Below are positions 33,850-42,885 of a stretch of DNA of 64,000 nt, piece by piece. The notes beneath the pieces are model-generated. The model did not search any database and was not told the DNA's origin. It saw only the letters and a list, made by a program, of their open reading frames with translations. Within the stretch, counting starts at the first letter, position 1; the number at the start of each line of letters is the position of its first letter. Source of the DNA: Kitasatospora albolonga (GTDB lineage: Bacteria > Actinomycetota > Actinomycetes > Streptomycetales > Streptomycetaceae); the NCBI GenBank assembly GCA_002082585.1, contig CP020563.1:1730001-1794000 (forward strand), read 5' to 3'. Made by a program: the position numbers and the translations under genes.

Positions 33850-34968
33850 GTGAATCTGGACGACTTCTCCGACCTGATCGAACGCCCCGACGGGGGTGTC
33901 CGGCGCGACGCCGAGGAACGGCGGGAACGGCTGATCGTCCCGCCGGGGGCGCTGGGCCGGCTCGACGAGCTGGGCGAGTGGCTCAGCGCCGCCCAGCAGT
34001 CCGTACCGGTCCGGGCCGTCGAGCAGCCGCGCGTGGTGCTCTTCGCCGGTGACCACGGGGTGGCGGAGCTGGGCGTCTCCGGGCGGGCGGCGGGCACCAC
34101 CCACGAGCTGGTGCGGGCGGCCCTCGACGGGGCGAGCCCGGTGGCAGTGCTGGCCCGGCGGTTCGCGGTGCCGCTGCGGATCGTGGACGCCGGGATCGAC
34201 TGCGATCCGGAGCTGCTGCCCGAGTCCGTCGTACGGCACCGGGTGCGGCGGGGTTCGGGGCGCATCGACGTCGAGGACGCGCTGAGCGCCGAGGAGGCCG
34301 AGCGGGCCGTCCGCCTGGGCATGGCGATCGCCGACGAGGAGGCCGACTCCGGTACCGATCTGGTGGTGCTCGGCGACCTGAGCGTGGGCGGGACCACGGC
34401 CGCCGCCACCCTCATCGCCGCCCTCTGCGGTACGGACGCCTCGGTGGTGACCGGGCGCGGCGGTGCGGGCATCGACGATCTGGCCTGGATGCGCAAGTGC
34501 GCCGCGATCCGGGACGCGCTGCGCCGGGCCCGGCCGGTGCTGGGCGACCAGCTGGAGCTGCTGGCCACGGTGGGCGGGGCGGATCTGGCCGCGATGACGG
34601 GGTTCCTGCTCCAGTCGGCGGTGCGGCGGATGCCGGTGATCCTGGACGGGGTCGTCGCGTCGGCCTGTGCGCTGGTGGCGCAGCGGGCGGCGTTCCGGGC
34701 GCCGGACTGGTGGCTGGCCGGGCAGGTCAGCGGGGAGCCCGCGCAGTCGAAGGCGCTGGACCGGATGGCGCTGACCCCGCTGCTGGACCACGGGGTGACG
34801 GTGGGCGAGGGTACGGGGGCGCTGCTGGCCCTGCCGCTGGTGCAGGCCGCCGCCGCGCTCGCCGCCGAGCTGCCGGAGCGTACGCCGGAGGCGGCTGATG
34901 AGGAGGACGAGGCGGAGGAGTCAGCCAAGGACGCCGAGGACGGGACGAAGATCCTCGACGCGACCTGA
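33850..34968 (+). CDS. cobT: Nicotinate-nucleotide-dimethylbenzimidazole phosphoribosyltransferase
   Basis: 372 aa, GTG start at 33850 (VNLDDFSDLIERPDGG). It makes alpha-ribazole phosphate, the lower ligand precursor of cobalamin. Conserved features: RLIVPPGALGRLDELG, VLFAGDHGVAELGVS, LGDLSVGGTTAAATLIAAL and near the C-terminus TVGEGTGALLALPLVQ with the catalytic Glu. A disordered acidic tail follows (EEDEAEESAKDAEDG). It is 191 bp downstream of the cobU fusion on the same strand and is probably expressed from its own promoter. Confidence 0.95.
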   Translation: MNLDDFSDLIERPDGGVRRDAEERRERLIVPPGALGRLDELGEWLSAAQQSVPVRAVEQPRVVLFAGDHGVAELGVSGRAAGTTHELVRAALDGASPVAVLARRFAVPLRIVDAGIDCDPELLPESVVRHRVRRGSGRIDVEDALSAEEAERAVRLGMAIADEEADSGTDLVVLGDLSVGGTTAAATLIAALCGTDASVVTGRGGAGIDDLAWMRKCAAIRDALRRARPVLGDQLELLATVGGADLAAMTGFLLQSAVRRMPVILDGVVASACALVAQRAAFRAPDWWLAGQVSGEPAQSKALDRMALTPLLDHGVTVGEGTGALLALPLVQAAAALAAELPERTPEAADEEDEAEESAKDAEDGTKILDAT

Positions 34969-35029
34969 GCGGCCGGGGCGGGCGGGCCGCCTCCTGCGGG
35001 ACGCCCGCCGCCCCACCCTCATACATCCG

Positions 35030-35069
35030 CATATGCCTGCACATCCATATGTCCGCAATGCGCCATATG
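35030..35069. promoter_or_regulatory. Triple CATATG elements before the MprF-like gene
   Basis: CATATG occurs at 35030-35035, 35046-35051 and 35064-35069, spaced 16 and 18 bp, ending 10 bp before the ATG at 35080. The region is markedly A+T-rich for this genome. CATATGAT may serve as a -10 for a near-leaderless transcript. Could be a dimeric or trimeric regulator site. Confidence 0.35.
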
Positions 35070-35079
35070 ATCACTTCTC

Positions 35080-36864
35080 ATGGGAGAGGTTCGATCGGCC
35101 GAAGAGACAGCCCGGCGCAGTACCGTCCGGTCCCGGCGCAGTGCGGCGTTCGCCATCTGGTACCTGCGCGTCGTCTCGTTCATCAATTTCCTGAGCGCCG
35201 TCTGGGTCACCCTCGGGCAGGACCTGCGGCGCCACAACACCGAGAACTACTTCACGCCGTACCTGCTCACCGCGGGGTTCTCCTCCGGGGTGATCGCCCT
35301 GTTCCTGGCGGTCACGATGCGGCGGCGCAAACGGGCCGCCTGGATCGTGAACCTGGTCCTGGGCGGGCTGGTGCTCCTGGCCCTGATCCTCGCGTTCTTC
35401 TTCGCGGAGATCCGGCAGCACGCCCAGAACTGGGTGTCCCTGGCGCTGACGGCCGCCTTCGTCGTGGCGCTGCTGCTGGGGCGGCGGGAGTTCTACGCCA
35501 AGGGCGACCGCTCCAACCCGAAGCTGGCGGCCCTGGTCGCCGCGGTGGGGCTGCTGGTCACCTCGCTCATCGCGACGGCCCTGGTCACCGTCACCAACAC
35601 CGCCCATGACGAGCACCGCTCCACCTTCCTGGACCGCTGGCGCTACGGGGCGCTGCGGCTGGTCTCGGTGGCCGCCGACGACGCGCGCTTCCCCGGGATC
35701 ACCACCCCCGGCTGGGTCAATGTCGTCATCAACGTCCTCTCGACGCTGCTGCTGATCGCCGTCGTGTACGCCGCGTTCCGCTCCCGCCGGGCGGTCGACC
35801 CGCTCTCCCCCGAGGACGAGGCGAAGCTGCGGGCCCTGCTGGACAAGCACGGCGAGAGGGACTCGCTCGGCTACTTCGCGCTGCGCCGGGAGAAGAGCGC
35901 CGTATGGTCGCCGACCGGGAAGGCCGCCGTGGTCCACCGGGTGGTCGGCGGGGTCTCCCTGGCCTCCGGCGACCCGATCGGCGACCCCGAGGCATGGCCG
36001 GGCGCGATCGAGCCGTGGCTCGCCGAGGCCCGCGAGCACGGCTGGATTCCGGCCGTGATGGGCGCGAGCGAGGAGGCGGGCACGGTCTACGCCCGGCACG
36101 GCCTGGACGCGCTGGAGCTGGGCGACGAGGCGATCGTGGAGACGGCGGAGTTCACGCTCGACGGACGGGCGATGCGCGGGGTGCGGCAGGCGTACAACCG
36201 GGTCAAGCGGGCCGGTTACGAGGTGACGATCCGGCGGCACGCGGACATCCCGGAGGCGGAGATGGCCGAGCTGGTCCGGCGCGCGGACGAGTGGCGCGAC
36301 GGGGAGACCGAGCGCGGCTTCTCCATGGCGCTCGGCCGCCTCGGCGACCCGGCGGACGGACAGTGCGTGATGCTGGAGTGCCGGGACGCGGGCGAGGGGG
36401 ACGGGAAGGGCGGCGAACTGCGGGCGCTCCTCAGCTTCGTCCCCTGGGGTCCCCACGGTCTCTCCCTGGACCTGATGCGCCGTGACCGCGAGGCGGAGAA
36501 CGGCCTCATGGAGTTCATGGTCATCCAGCTCCTCCAACGCTCCGGCGAGATCGGGATCACTCAGGTCTCGCTCAACTTCGCCATGTTCCGGTCCGTCTTC
36601 GAGAGGGGATCGCGGCTCGGCGCGGGACCGGTGCTGAGACTGTGGCGTGCGCTGCTGAGCTTCTTCTCGCGCTGGTGGCAGATCGAGTCGCTCTACCGGG
36701 CCAACGCCAAGTACCGACCGATCTGGGAGCCACGTTTCATGCTGTTCGAGAAGAGCGCCGACCTGGCGCGCATCTCCATCGCGGCGGGCCGCGCCGAAGG
36801 GTTCCTGGAAGCGCCGGGGCTGCCGAAGTGGCTGCACCGCGCGCGTCCCGGCGCCCACAGATGA
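35080..36864 (+). CDS. MprF-like phosphatidylglycerol lysyltransferase (DUF2156)
   Basis: 594 aa. The N-terminal half has about six membrane helices (to residue 250). The C-terminal domain from about 260 is a tandem GNAT-type aminoacyl-tRNA-dependent transferase, DUF2156: it includes GKAAVVHRVVGGVSLASGDPIG, ALELGDEAIVETAEFTLDGR, and the closing FEKSADLARISIAAGRAEGFL. MprF/LysX proteins transfer lysine or alanine from tRNA to phosphatidylglycerol, raising resistance to cationic peptides. The amino acid used is uncertain. It is translationally coupled to a membrane gene (ATGA at 36861-36864). Confidence 0.88.
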   Translation: MGEVRSAEETARRSTVRSRRSAAFAIWYLRVVSFINFLSAVWVTLGQDLRRHNTENYFTPYLLTAGFSSGVIALFLAVTMRRRKRAAWIVNLVLGGLVLLALILAFFFAEIRQHAQNWVSLALTAAFVVALLLGRREFYAKGDRSNPKLAALVAAVGLLVTSLIATALVTVTNTAHDEHRSTFLDRWRYGALRLVSVAADDARFPGITTPGWVNVVINVLSTLLLIAVVYAAFRSRRAVDPLSPEDEAKLRALLDKHGERDSLGYFALRREKSAVWSPTGKAAVVHRVVGGVSLASGDPIGDPEAWPGAIEPWLAEAREHGWIPAVMGASEEAGTVYARHGLDALELGDEAIVETAEFTLDGRAMRGVRQAYNRVKRAGYEVTIRRHADIPEAEMAELVRRADEWRDGETERGFSMALGRLGDPADGQCVMLECRDAGEGDGKGGELRALLSFVPWGPHGLSLDLMRRDREAENGLMEFMVIQLLQRSGEIGITQVSLNFAMFRSVFERGSRLGAGPVLRLWRALLSFFSRWWQIESLYRANAKYRPIWEPRFMLFEKSADLARISIAAGRAEGFLEAPGLPKWLHRARPGAHR

Positions 36865-37631
36865 GCCGCTCCCGGATGAGCAGCCCGGAGACGAACGGCT
36901 CCCGGACGAGCCGTTTCCCGGCGCTGCGCCGGGCCGCGCGGCGGGAGTGGGGCCCGCTCCTCACCACCGTACGGACGGGGCTGTCCGAACACGGGGTGCG
37001 GGCGCTCGCGCTGACCCTGACGGCGGTGACGCTGACCGCGGCCGTGCAGGTGATCCAGAACCAGTCGTGGGGCTACGGCCCCGTGCAGGCCCTGGGAGCA
37101 GTGCGGGCCGAGGACCCGCTGTGGCTGGCTCTGCTGCGTACGCCGCTGTCGTTGTTCGTGCCCGCGCTCGATCTGCCGGTGTGGGGTGCGCTGGCGCAGA
37201 TCCTGCTGGTGTTCGGCATCGCGGAGGTGTGCCTGGGGCGGTGGCGCACCCTCGCGGTGGCGTACGGGGCGACGCTGGCGGGGACGCTGTACGCCCGGGT
37301 CGGCATCGCGCTCGGCCCGGACGCGTTCCTGGGGCTTCCGGCCTCGGACGCGCAGGTGGTGGACACCGGGCCGTCGGCCGCGGTGGTGGGGCTCGCGGTG
37401 TACGTCTGCCACGCCCACCGGGCCTGGTTCACCGGGTCACTGGTGGTGATCGCGATGGTGGTGGAGGTCCTGGTCAAGGACAACCTGGCGGGCCGGGAAC
37501 ATCTGGCCGCCATCGCCGCCGTCCTGGTGGTCTGTACCGTACGGGAGTGGCGCGGGCGGCGGGCCGACGGTCAGGGCTTGCGGGCGGGCGGCGGCGGGAC
37601 GCGGTCCGGGGCGCCGCCGATGAGGTCCTGA
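36861..37631 (+). CDS. Rhomboid-like six-helix membrane protein, probably not a protease
   Basis: 256 aa. ATG overlaps the stop of the MprF-like gene. About six membrane helices, including VRALALTLTAVTLTAAVQV and LPVWGALAQILLVFGIAEVC. Loop lengths resemble rhomboids, but the GxSG serine motif is not seen; TGPSAAVVGLAVYVCHAHRAW sits where the active site would be, with a Ser but not the GASG signature. Streptomyces has a family annotated only as 'rhomboid-like protein'. Coupling to an MprF-like enzyme suggests a lipid or envelope role, by inference. Its last 61 bp overlap the antisense gene at 37571. Confidence 0.7.
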   Translation: MSRSRMSSPETNGSRTSRFPALRRAARREWGPLLTTVRTGLSEHGVRALALTLTAVTLTAAVQVIQNQSWGYGPVQALGAVRAEDPLWLALLRTPLSLFVPALDLPVWGALAQILLVFGIAEVCLGRWRTLAVAYGATLAGTLYARVGIALGPDAFLGLPASDAQVVDTGPSAAVVGLAVYVCHAHRAWFTGSLVVIAMVVEVLVKDNLAGREHLAAIAAVLVVCTVREWRGRRADGQGLRAGGGGTRSGAPPMRS

Positions 37632-38335
37632 AACTTCCGGCGGGGGCCCGCCCAGCGCACATCGTGGTGGTAGGCGCGCAGCACCGCCCGGGAGCGGGCC
37701 CGGTGGCGGTCGCGGTAGAACCGTTTCGCCCAGGGCGAGGTGGGGCGGGCGAGGCGGAGCGCGGCGATCAGCGCGACGAACGGGACGAGGGTGCCGACCA
37801 GTGCCATCCGGGTCTTGCCCTTGAACAGCGCGATCAGGACGAAGCAGAAGTTGATCGCGTACGTGGTGATGACGCCGAGCCTGCCCTGCTGCTCCTCGTC
37901 GGTCACGTCGTCCACCCCGAGCGGTGAGAACCCCGCCAGGACCAGCAGCACCAGCGAGGCCGTCAGCACGACGACCTCGACGCTCTGGCGGCCCTCCTCA
38001 GTCCAGTACACGTCGTCCAGGTGCAGGATCAGCGCAAACTCGTCCAGCACCAGACCGGCCCCCACCCCGAAGATCACCGCGCACACCCCGGCGGCCACCC
38101 CGTGCCGTCCGGCCGCCACCGCGCCGAAGCCGCCGATCACCGTGAGCACGACCCCGGGCACCACATGGTGGATGTGGATGCCGCCCGGGGTGATGTTGCG
38201 GAACGGGCCCTTCCCCGCGCGGATCATCCGCGTGATCGTGCGGGTGATCGCGAAGGTCAGGACGAAGGCGGCCAGCGCGAGGAGCAGGGGGAGCTTGCCC
38301 GGCTCGGCGATGTTGGTGTGCCACCAGTTACCCAT
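37571..38335 (-). CDS. Integral membrane protein with conserved His/Asp motifs
   Basis: 254 aa with about six membrane helices. In the first half, NITPGGIHIHHVVPGVVLT and LVLDEFALILHLDDVYW lie at helix ends, so the His and Asp/Glu residues could form a membrane-embedded metal site. The C-terminal ~80 residues are basic and soluble (FYRDRHRARSRAVLRAYHHD). No named family recognised. It is convergent with and overlaps the upstream plus-strand gene by 61 bp; its start at 38335 is divergent from cobS. Confidence 0.8.
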   Translation of the reverse strand: MGNWWHTNIAEPGKLPLLLALAAFVLTFAITRTITRMIRAGKGPFRNITPGGIHIHHVVPGVVLTVIGGFGAVAAGRHGVAAGVCAVIFGVGAGLVLDEFALILHLDDVYWTEEGRQSVEVVVLTASLVLLVLAGFSPLGVDDVTDEEQQGRLGVITTYAINFCFVLIALFKGKTRMALVGTLVPFVALIAALRLARPTSPWAKRFYRDRHRARSRAVLRAYHHDVRWAGPRRKFQDLIGGAPDRVPPPPARKP

Positions 38336-38423
38336 GCCACCCGCTCCCGATGTGGTCAGTTCTGCGGCTTTTCCGACGCTTCGGCCAATCTATCCGTGCG
38401 CGGGAGCGGCTAACCTGCCCGCG

Positions 38424-39209
38424 GTGACCTCCCTGAACAGCCATGGCCTGCGCTTCGCCTTCGGCACCCTCACCGCGCTGCCCGTCCGCGTGACCCGCTG
38501 GGACCGCGCGACCGCCCGGACCGGCATGCTCTGCGCCCCGCTCGCCGGGCTCGTCGTCGGCCTGCTCGCCGCCGCGCTCGGCGCGCTGTCGCTGCTGGCC
38601 GGATCGGGTCCGCTGCTCGCGGCGGTCGTCTCCGTCGCGGTGCCCGCCGCGCTCACCCGAGGGCTGCACCTGGACGGCCTCGCGGACACGGCGGACGGGC
38701 TGGGCAGCGGGAAACCGGCCGAGGACGCGCTGCGGATCATGAAGCAGTCCGACATTGGGCCGTTCGGTGTCATCACCCTGCTCCTGGTCCTGCTGGCCCA
38801 GGTCGCGGTCCTCTTCCAGCTGTACGGGGAGGGGGGCTGGGCACAGGGCGCGCTCGGGGCCGTCGTCGCGGCCGTCGCCGCCCGGCTCGCGCTCACCCTG
38901 GCGTCCCGTCAGGGGGTCCCGGCGGCCCGGCCGGAGGGGCTCGGCGCGGTGGTGGCGGGCACGGTCCCGGTGGGGCGGGCGGTGCTCGTGGCGGCGGTGA
39001 CGGTGGCGGTGTGCGGGGCGGCGGGCGCGGTGTCCGGCCCGTACGGGGCACTGCACCACGCGCTCGCGGTGCTCGGCGCCCTGGCCGCCGCCGAACTCCT
39101 GCTGCGCCACTGCGTGCGGCGGTTCGGCGGGGTGACCGGGGACGTGTTCGGCGGGGTGGCGGAGACGGCGGCGACGGCGGCCCTGGTGGTGCTGGCGCTC
39201 GGGCCCTGA
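38424..39209 (+). CDS. cobS: Adenosylcobinamide-GDP ribazoletransferase (cobalamin synthase)
   Basis: 261 aa from GTG at 38424 (VTSLNSHGLRFAFGTLTALP). It joins adenosylcobinamide-GDP and alpha-ribazole to make adenosylcobalamin. Membrane protein with several helices; the signature is RGLHLDGLADTADGLGSG, supplying the Asp residues for metal binding, followed by RIMKQSDIGPFGV. TAACCT at 38411-38416 lies about 7 nt before the start, so the transcript may be leaderless. A degenerate repeat begins at its stop codon (39207-39291). Confidence 0.95.
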   Translation: MTSLNSHGLRFAFGTLTALPVRVTRWDRATARTGMLCAPLAGLVVGLLAAALGALSLLAGSGPLLAAVVSVAVPAALTRGLHLDGLADTADGLGSGKPAEDALRIMKQSDIGPFGVITLLLVLLAQVAVLFQLYGEGGWAQGALGAVVAAVAARLALTLASRQGVPAARPEGLGAVVAGTVPVGRAVLVAAVTVAVCGAAGAVSGPYGALHHALAVLGALAAAELLLRHCVRRFGGVTGDVFGGVAETAATAALVVLALGP

Positions 39210-39291
39210 CGCCGCGAAGGGTCGCGGGCCCGGCGCCGTGAAAACCTGCGGGCACCGTCCCGGTCCTGACGCCGTGAAGGCTCGCGGGCCC
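39207..39291. repeat. Three degenerate 21-bp direct repeats after cobS
   Basis: GCCGCGAAGGGTCGCGGGCCC (39210-39230), GCCGTGAAAACCTGCGGGCA (39235-39254) and GCCGTGAAGGCTCGCGGGCC (39270-39289) share a 20-21-bp core. The outer two are 60 bp apart. The first copy overlaps the cobS stop codon. Between here and pepA (39496) nothing else is evident except AT-poor spacer. Confidence 0.5.
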
Positions 39292-39495
39292 ACCGACGTA
39301 CCGGCGGAAAACGGTTGTCCGTGCGGCCGGAACCGACCGCCTTACCGGTCGGGAACGGCCCGCCGCCGTAACTCCGGGCGAATGGCGCGCGTAGGCTCGT
39401 TCACGGCACGTCGCACAGACGTCTACGATGCGCCGGGCACGGTCGCCCCACCCCTCGGCCGAACAGGAACTCAACGGAAGCGAGATTTCACCACC

Positions 39496-41055
39496 GTGAC
39501 TGCTCTCACTCTCAGCACTGCCGGTGCGGCGACGCTGCGCGCCGACGCACTCGTCGTCGGCGTCGCGAAGGCCGCCGCGTCCAAGGCCGGGAACCTGGTT
39601 CTCGCGCCGGGCGCCGAGGCCGTGGACAAGGCGTTCGACGGAAAGCTCGCCTCCGTTCTCGCGACCCTGGGGGCCGTGGGTGCCGAGGGCGAAGTGACCA
39701 AGCTGCCCGCGCCGTCCGGGCTCAAGGTCCCGGTCGTCATCGCGGTCGGGCTCGGTCCGGTCCCGGACAAGGAGGACGCGTACGACGCCGAGGTGCTGCG
39801 CCGCGCCGCGGGCACCGCCGCCCGTGCGCTGACCGGTACGAAGAAGGCCGGTTTCGCGCTGCCCGCCGGTTCCGTCGAGGACGCCGCCGCCGTCGCGGAG
39901 GGCGCCCTGCTCGGCGCCTACGCCTTCACCGCCTACCAGGGCGGCGAGAACAAGCTCGCGCCCAAGGACGCCAAGTCCAAGGACAGCGGCCCCAAGCTGC
40001 CGCTCGCCGAGGTGGCCGTCGTCGGCGCCAAGCCCCGCGACAAGGCGTACAAGGCGGCCGTCGAGCGCGCCCTCGCGCTGGCCGAGGAGATCAACCGCGC
40101 CCGCGACCTGATCAACACCCCGCCGAACGACCTCTACCCCGAGTCCTTCGCCGCCGTGGCCACCGCCGCGGGCAAGGAGCACGGCATCAAGGTGCAGGTG
40201 CTCGACGAGAAGGCCCTCGTCAAGGGCGGCTTCGGCGGCATCCTCGGCGTCGGCCAGGGCTCCGCGAACGGCCCGCGCCTGGTGAAGCTCGCCTACACCC
40301 ACCCGAAGGCGGAGAAGACCCTCGCCCTCGTCGGCAAGGGCATCACCTACGACTCGGGCGGCATCTCGCTCAAGCCGGCCGGCCACAACGAGACGATGAA
40401 GTGCGACATGAGCGGCGCCGCCGCCGTGTTCGCCGCCGTCGTCACCGCGGCCCGCCTCGGCCTGAAGGTCAACGTCACCGGCTGGCTGGCGCTCGCCGAG
40501 AACATGCCGTCCGGCAACGCCACCCGCCCCGGTGACGTACTGCGCATGTACAGCGGCAAGACCGTCGAGGTCCTCAACACCGACGCCGAGGGGCGGCTCG
40601 TCCTCGGCGACGCGCTGACCCGCGCCTCGGAGGAGAAGCCGGACGCGATCGTCGACGTGGCGACCCTGACCGGTGCGATGGTGCTGGCGCTCGGCAACCG
40701 CACCTTCGGGATCATGGCCAACGACGACGCCTTCCGTACGTCGATCCACGAGATCGCCGAGGAGGTCGGCGAGGCGTCCTGGCCGATGCCGCTCCCCGCC
40801 GACCTGCGCAAGGGCATGGACTCCCCCACCGCCGACATCGCCAACATGGGCGAGCGGATGGGCGGCGGTCTGGTGGCCGGTCTCTTCCTGAAGGAGTTCG
40901 TGGGCGAGGGCATCGCCTGGGCGCACCTGGACATCGCGGGCCCGGCCTTCCACGAGGGCGCCCCGTACGGCTACACGCCCAAGGGCGGCACCGGCTCCGC
41001 CGTCCGCACCCTGGTCCGGCTGGCCGAGCGCACCGCCGCCGGCGACCTGGGCTGA
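39496..41055 (+). CDS. pepA: Leucyl aminopeptidase (M17)
   Basis: 519 aa from the GTG at 39496. The C-terminal catalytic domain has the M17 metal-binding residues: GKGITYDSGGISLKP (Lys and Asp), KCDMSGAAAVFA, and NTDAEGRLVLGDAL, the family signature with Asp, Glu and Arg. The N-terminal ~190 residues are the regulatory domain. It removes N-terminal residues from peptides and forms hexamers. Bounded downstream by a hairpin at 41066-41099. Confidence 0.95.
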   Translation: MTALTLSTAGAATLRADALVVGVAKAAASKAGNLVLAPGAEAVDKAFDGKLASVLATLGAVGAEGEVTKLPAPSGLKVPVVIAVGLGPVPDKEDAYDAEVLRRAAGTAARALTGTKKAGFALPAGSVEDAAAVAEGALLGAYAFTAYQGGENKLAPKDAKSKDSGPKLPLAEVAVVGAKPRDKAYKAAVERALALAEEINRARDLINTPPNDLYPESFAAVATAAGKEHGIKVQVLDEKALVKGGFGGILGVGQGSANGPRLVKLAYTHPKAEKTLALVGKGITYDSGGISLKPAGHNETMKCDMSGAAAVFAAVVTAARLGLKVNVTGWLALAENMPSGNATRPGDVLRMYSGKTVEVLNTDAEGRLVLGDALTRASEEKPDAIVDVATLTGAMVLALGNRTFGIMANDDAFRTSIHEIAEEVGEASWPMPLPADLRKGMDSPTADIANMGERMGGGLVAGLFLKEFVGEGIAWAHLDIAGPAFHEGAPYGYTPKGGTGSAVRTLVRLAERTAAGDLG

Positions 41056-41065
41056 GTGAGCGATC

Positions 41066-41099
41066 CGTACGGCCCCGGGCATAGGTCCGGGGCCGTACG
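41066..41099 (+). terminator. Terminator of pepA
   Basis: CGTACGGCCCCGG (41066-41078) pairs perfectly with CCGGGGCCGTACG (41087-41099), 10 bp after the stop codon. Confidence 0.82.
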
Positions 41100-41141
41100 T
41101 GTTGTCCGGGCTGAACGGGAGAGAAGAGAGAGATTCCGCCC

Positions 41142-41192
41142 GAGACCCGGTTTCGCCGGAGACCAGGTTTCGCCGGAGACAGGGTTTCGCTC
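41142..41192. repeat. 17-bp tandem repeat, three copies, upstream of lpd
   Basis: GAGACCCGGTTTCGCCG (41142-41158), GAGACCAGGTTTCGCCG (41159-41175) and GAGACAGGGTTTCGCTC (41176-41192) are head-to-tail units. They lie in the 380-bp gap between pepA and lpd, which otherwise holds the pepA terminator, a GA-rich run (41119-41133) and no gene. Confidence 0.7.
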
Positions 41193-41436
41193 TCGACGAA
41201 CACCGGTCGAATCCATAGGAAACTACGCAGCAGTAACCCTCCGGTACGGACGATGATCCGTCCCGGACCCGGGCCCCGCGTCCCGCCCGCCGTCGACAAG
41301 TGCGAAGATGGGTTCTCGGCAGGACAGGGCCCCCACCACAGGGCCGAAGACAAAAGCGGCCGAACACCAGCCGACCGGCCGGTCACACCCCAGCGACGGG
41401 GCCCGGCGTACGGCGCACATGCATGGAGGACGTGAC

Positions 41437-42825
41437 GTGGCGAACGACGCCAGCACCGTTTTCGACCTAGTGATCCTCGGCGGTGGCAGTGGCGGGTACG
41501 CCGCGGCCCTGCGCGGAGCGCAGCTGGGCCTGGACGTCGCCCTGATCGAGAAGGGCAAGGTCGGCGGCACCTGCCTGCACAACGGCTGCATCCCCACGAA
41601 GGCTCTGCTGCACGCGGGCGAGATCGCGGACCAGGCCCGCGAGTCGGCCCAGTTCGGCGTGAAGGCCACCTTCGAGGGCATCGACATGGAGGCCGTCAAC
41701 AAGTACAAGGACGACGTGATCGCGGGCCTGTACAAGGGTCTCCAGGGTCTCGTCGCCTCGCGCAAGGTCCACTACATCGAGGGTGAGGGCAAGCTCTCCT
41801 CCCCCACCTCGGTGGACGTGAACGGCCAGCGCATCCAGGGCCGCCACGTGCTGCTGGCGACCGGCTCCGTGCCGAAGTCGCTGCCGGGCCTGGAGATCGA
41901 CGGCAACCGGATCATCTCCTCGGACCACGCGCTGAAGCTGGACCGCGTCCCGAAGTCGGCCATCGTGCTCGGCGGCGGCGTCATCGGCGTCGAGTTCGCC
42001 TCGGCGTGGAAGTCCTTCGGCACCGAGGTCACGGTCGTCGAGGGCCTGAAGCACCTCGTCCCGGTCGAGGACGAGAACAGCTCGAAGCTTCTTGAGCGCG
42101 CGTTCCGCAAGCGCGGCATCAAGTTCAACCTCGGTACGTTCTTCGAGAAGGCCGAGTACACGCAGGACGGCGTCCGCGTGACCCTGGCCGACGGCAAGAC
42201 CTTCGAGGCGGAGATCCTCCTCGTCGCGATCGGCCGCGGCCCGGTCTCGCAGGGCCTGGGCTACGAGGAGCAGGGCGTCGCGATGGACCGCGGCTATGTC
42301 CTGGTCGACGAGTACATGCAGACCAACGTGCCGACGATCTCGGCCGTGGGCGACCTCGTCCCGACCCTCCAGCTGGCCCACGTCGGCTTCGCCGAGGGCA
42401 TCCTCGTGGCGGAGCGGCTCGCCGGCCTCAAGACCGTCCCGATCGACTACGACGGTGTGCCCCGGGTGACGTACTGCCACCCCGAGGTCGCCTCCGTCGG
42501 CATCACCGAGGCCAAGGCCAAGGAGATCTACGGTGCGGACAAGGTCGTCGCCCTCAAGTACAACCTCGCGGGCAACGGCAAGAGCAGGATCCTGAAGACC
42601 GCGGGCGAGATCAAGCTCGTCCAGGTCAAGGACGGTGCCGTGGTCGGCGTCCACATGGTGGGCGACCGCATGGGCGAGCAGGTCGGCGAAGCCCAGCTGA
42701 TCTACAACTGGGAGGCGCTGCCCTCCGAGGTCGCGCAGCTCCTCCACGCCCACCCGACGCAGAACGAGGCGATGGGCGAGGCGCACCTGGCGCTGGCGGG
42801 CAAGCCCCTCCACTCCCACGACTGA
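41437..42825 (+). CDS. lpdA: Dihydrolipoyl dehydrogenase (E3)
   Basis: 462 aa from GTG at 41437, preceded by TGGAGGAC. FAD-binding GGGSGGYAAALRGAQ; redox-active disulfide GGTCLHNGCIPTKALLHAG; NAD-binding GGGVIGVEFASAWKSFG; catalytic His-Glu pair in HAHPTQNEAMGEAH near the C-terminus. It reoxidises dihydrolipoamide on E2 using NAD+. It lies 60 bp upstream of the E2 gene on the same strand and is probably cotranscribed. Confidence 0.97.
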   Translation: MANDASTVFDLVILGGGSGGYAAALRGAQLGLDVALIEKGKVGGTCLHNGCIPTKALLHAGEIADQARESAQFGVKATFEGIDMEAVNKYKDDVIAGLYKGLQGLVASRKVHYIEGEGKLSSPTSVDVNGQRIQGRHVLLATGSVPKSLPGLEIDGNRIISSDHALKLDRVPKSAIVLGGGVIGVEFASAWKSFGTEVTVVEGLKHLVPVEDENSSKLLERAFRKRGIKFNLGTFFEKAEYTQDGVRVTLADGKTFEAEILLVAIGRGPVSQGLGYEEQGVAMDRGYVLVDEYMQTNVPTISAVGDLVPTLQLAHVGFAEGILVAERLAGLKTVPIDYDGVPRVTYCHPEVASVGITEAKAKEIYGADKVVALKYNLAGNGKSRILKTAGEIKLVQVKDGAVVGVHMVGDRMGEQVGEAQLIYNWEALPSEVAQLLHAHPTQNEAMGEAHLALAGKPLHSHD

Positions 42826-42885
42826 TCCCCGTTCCGGGCGCGACGACCGACCACTTCCGCATTTTCGTAAGGAGCAACTGAAACC

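Noticed and set aside
38893..41367. 824-codon open frame on the minus strand
   Set aside because: Shadow of cobS and pepA with no recognisable domain.
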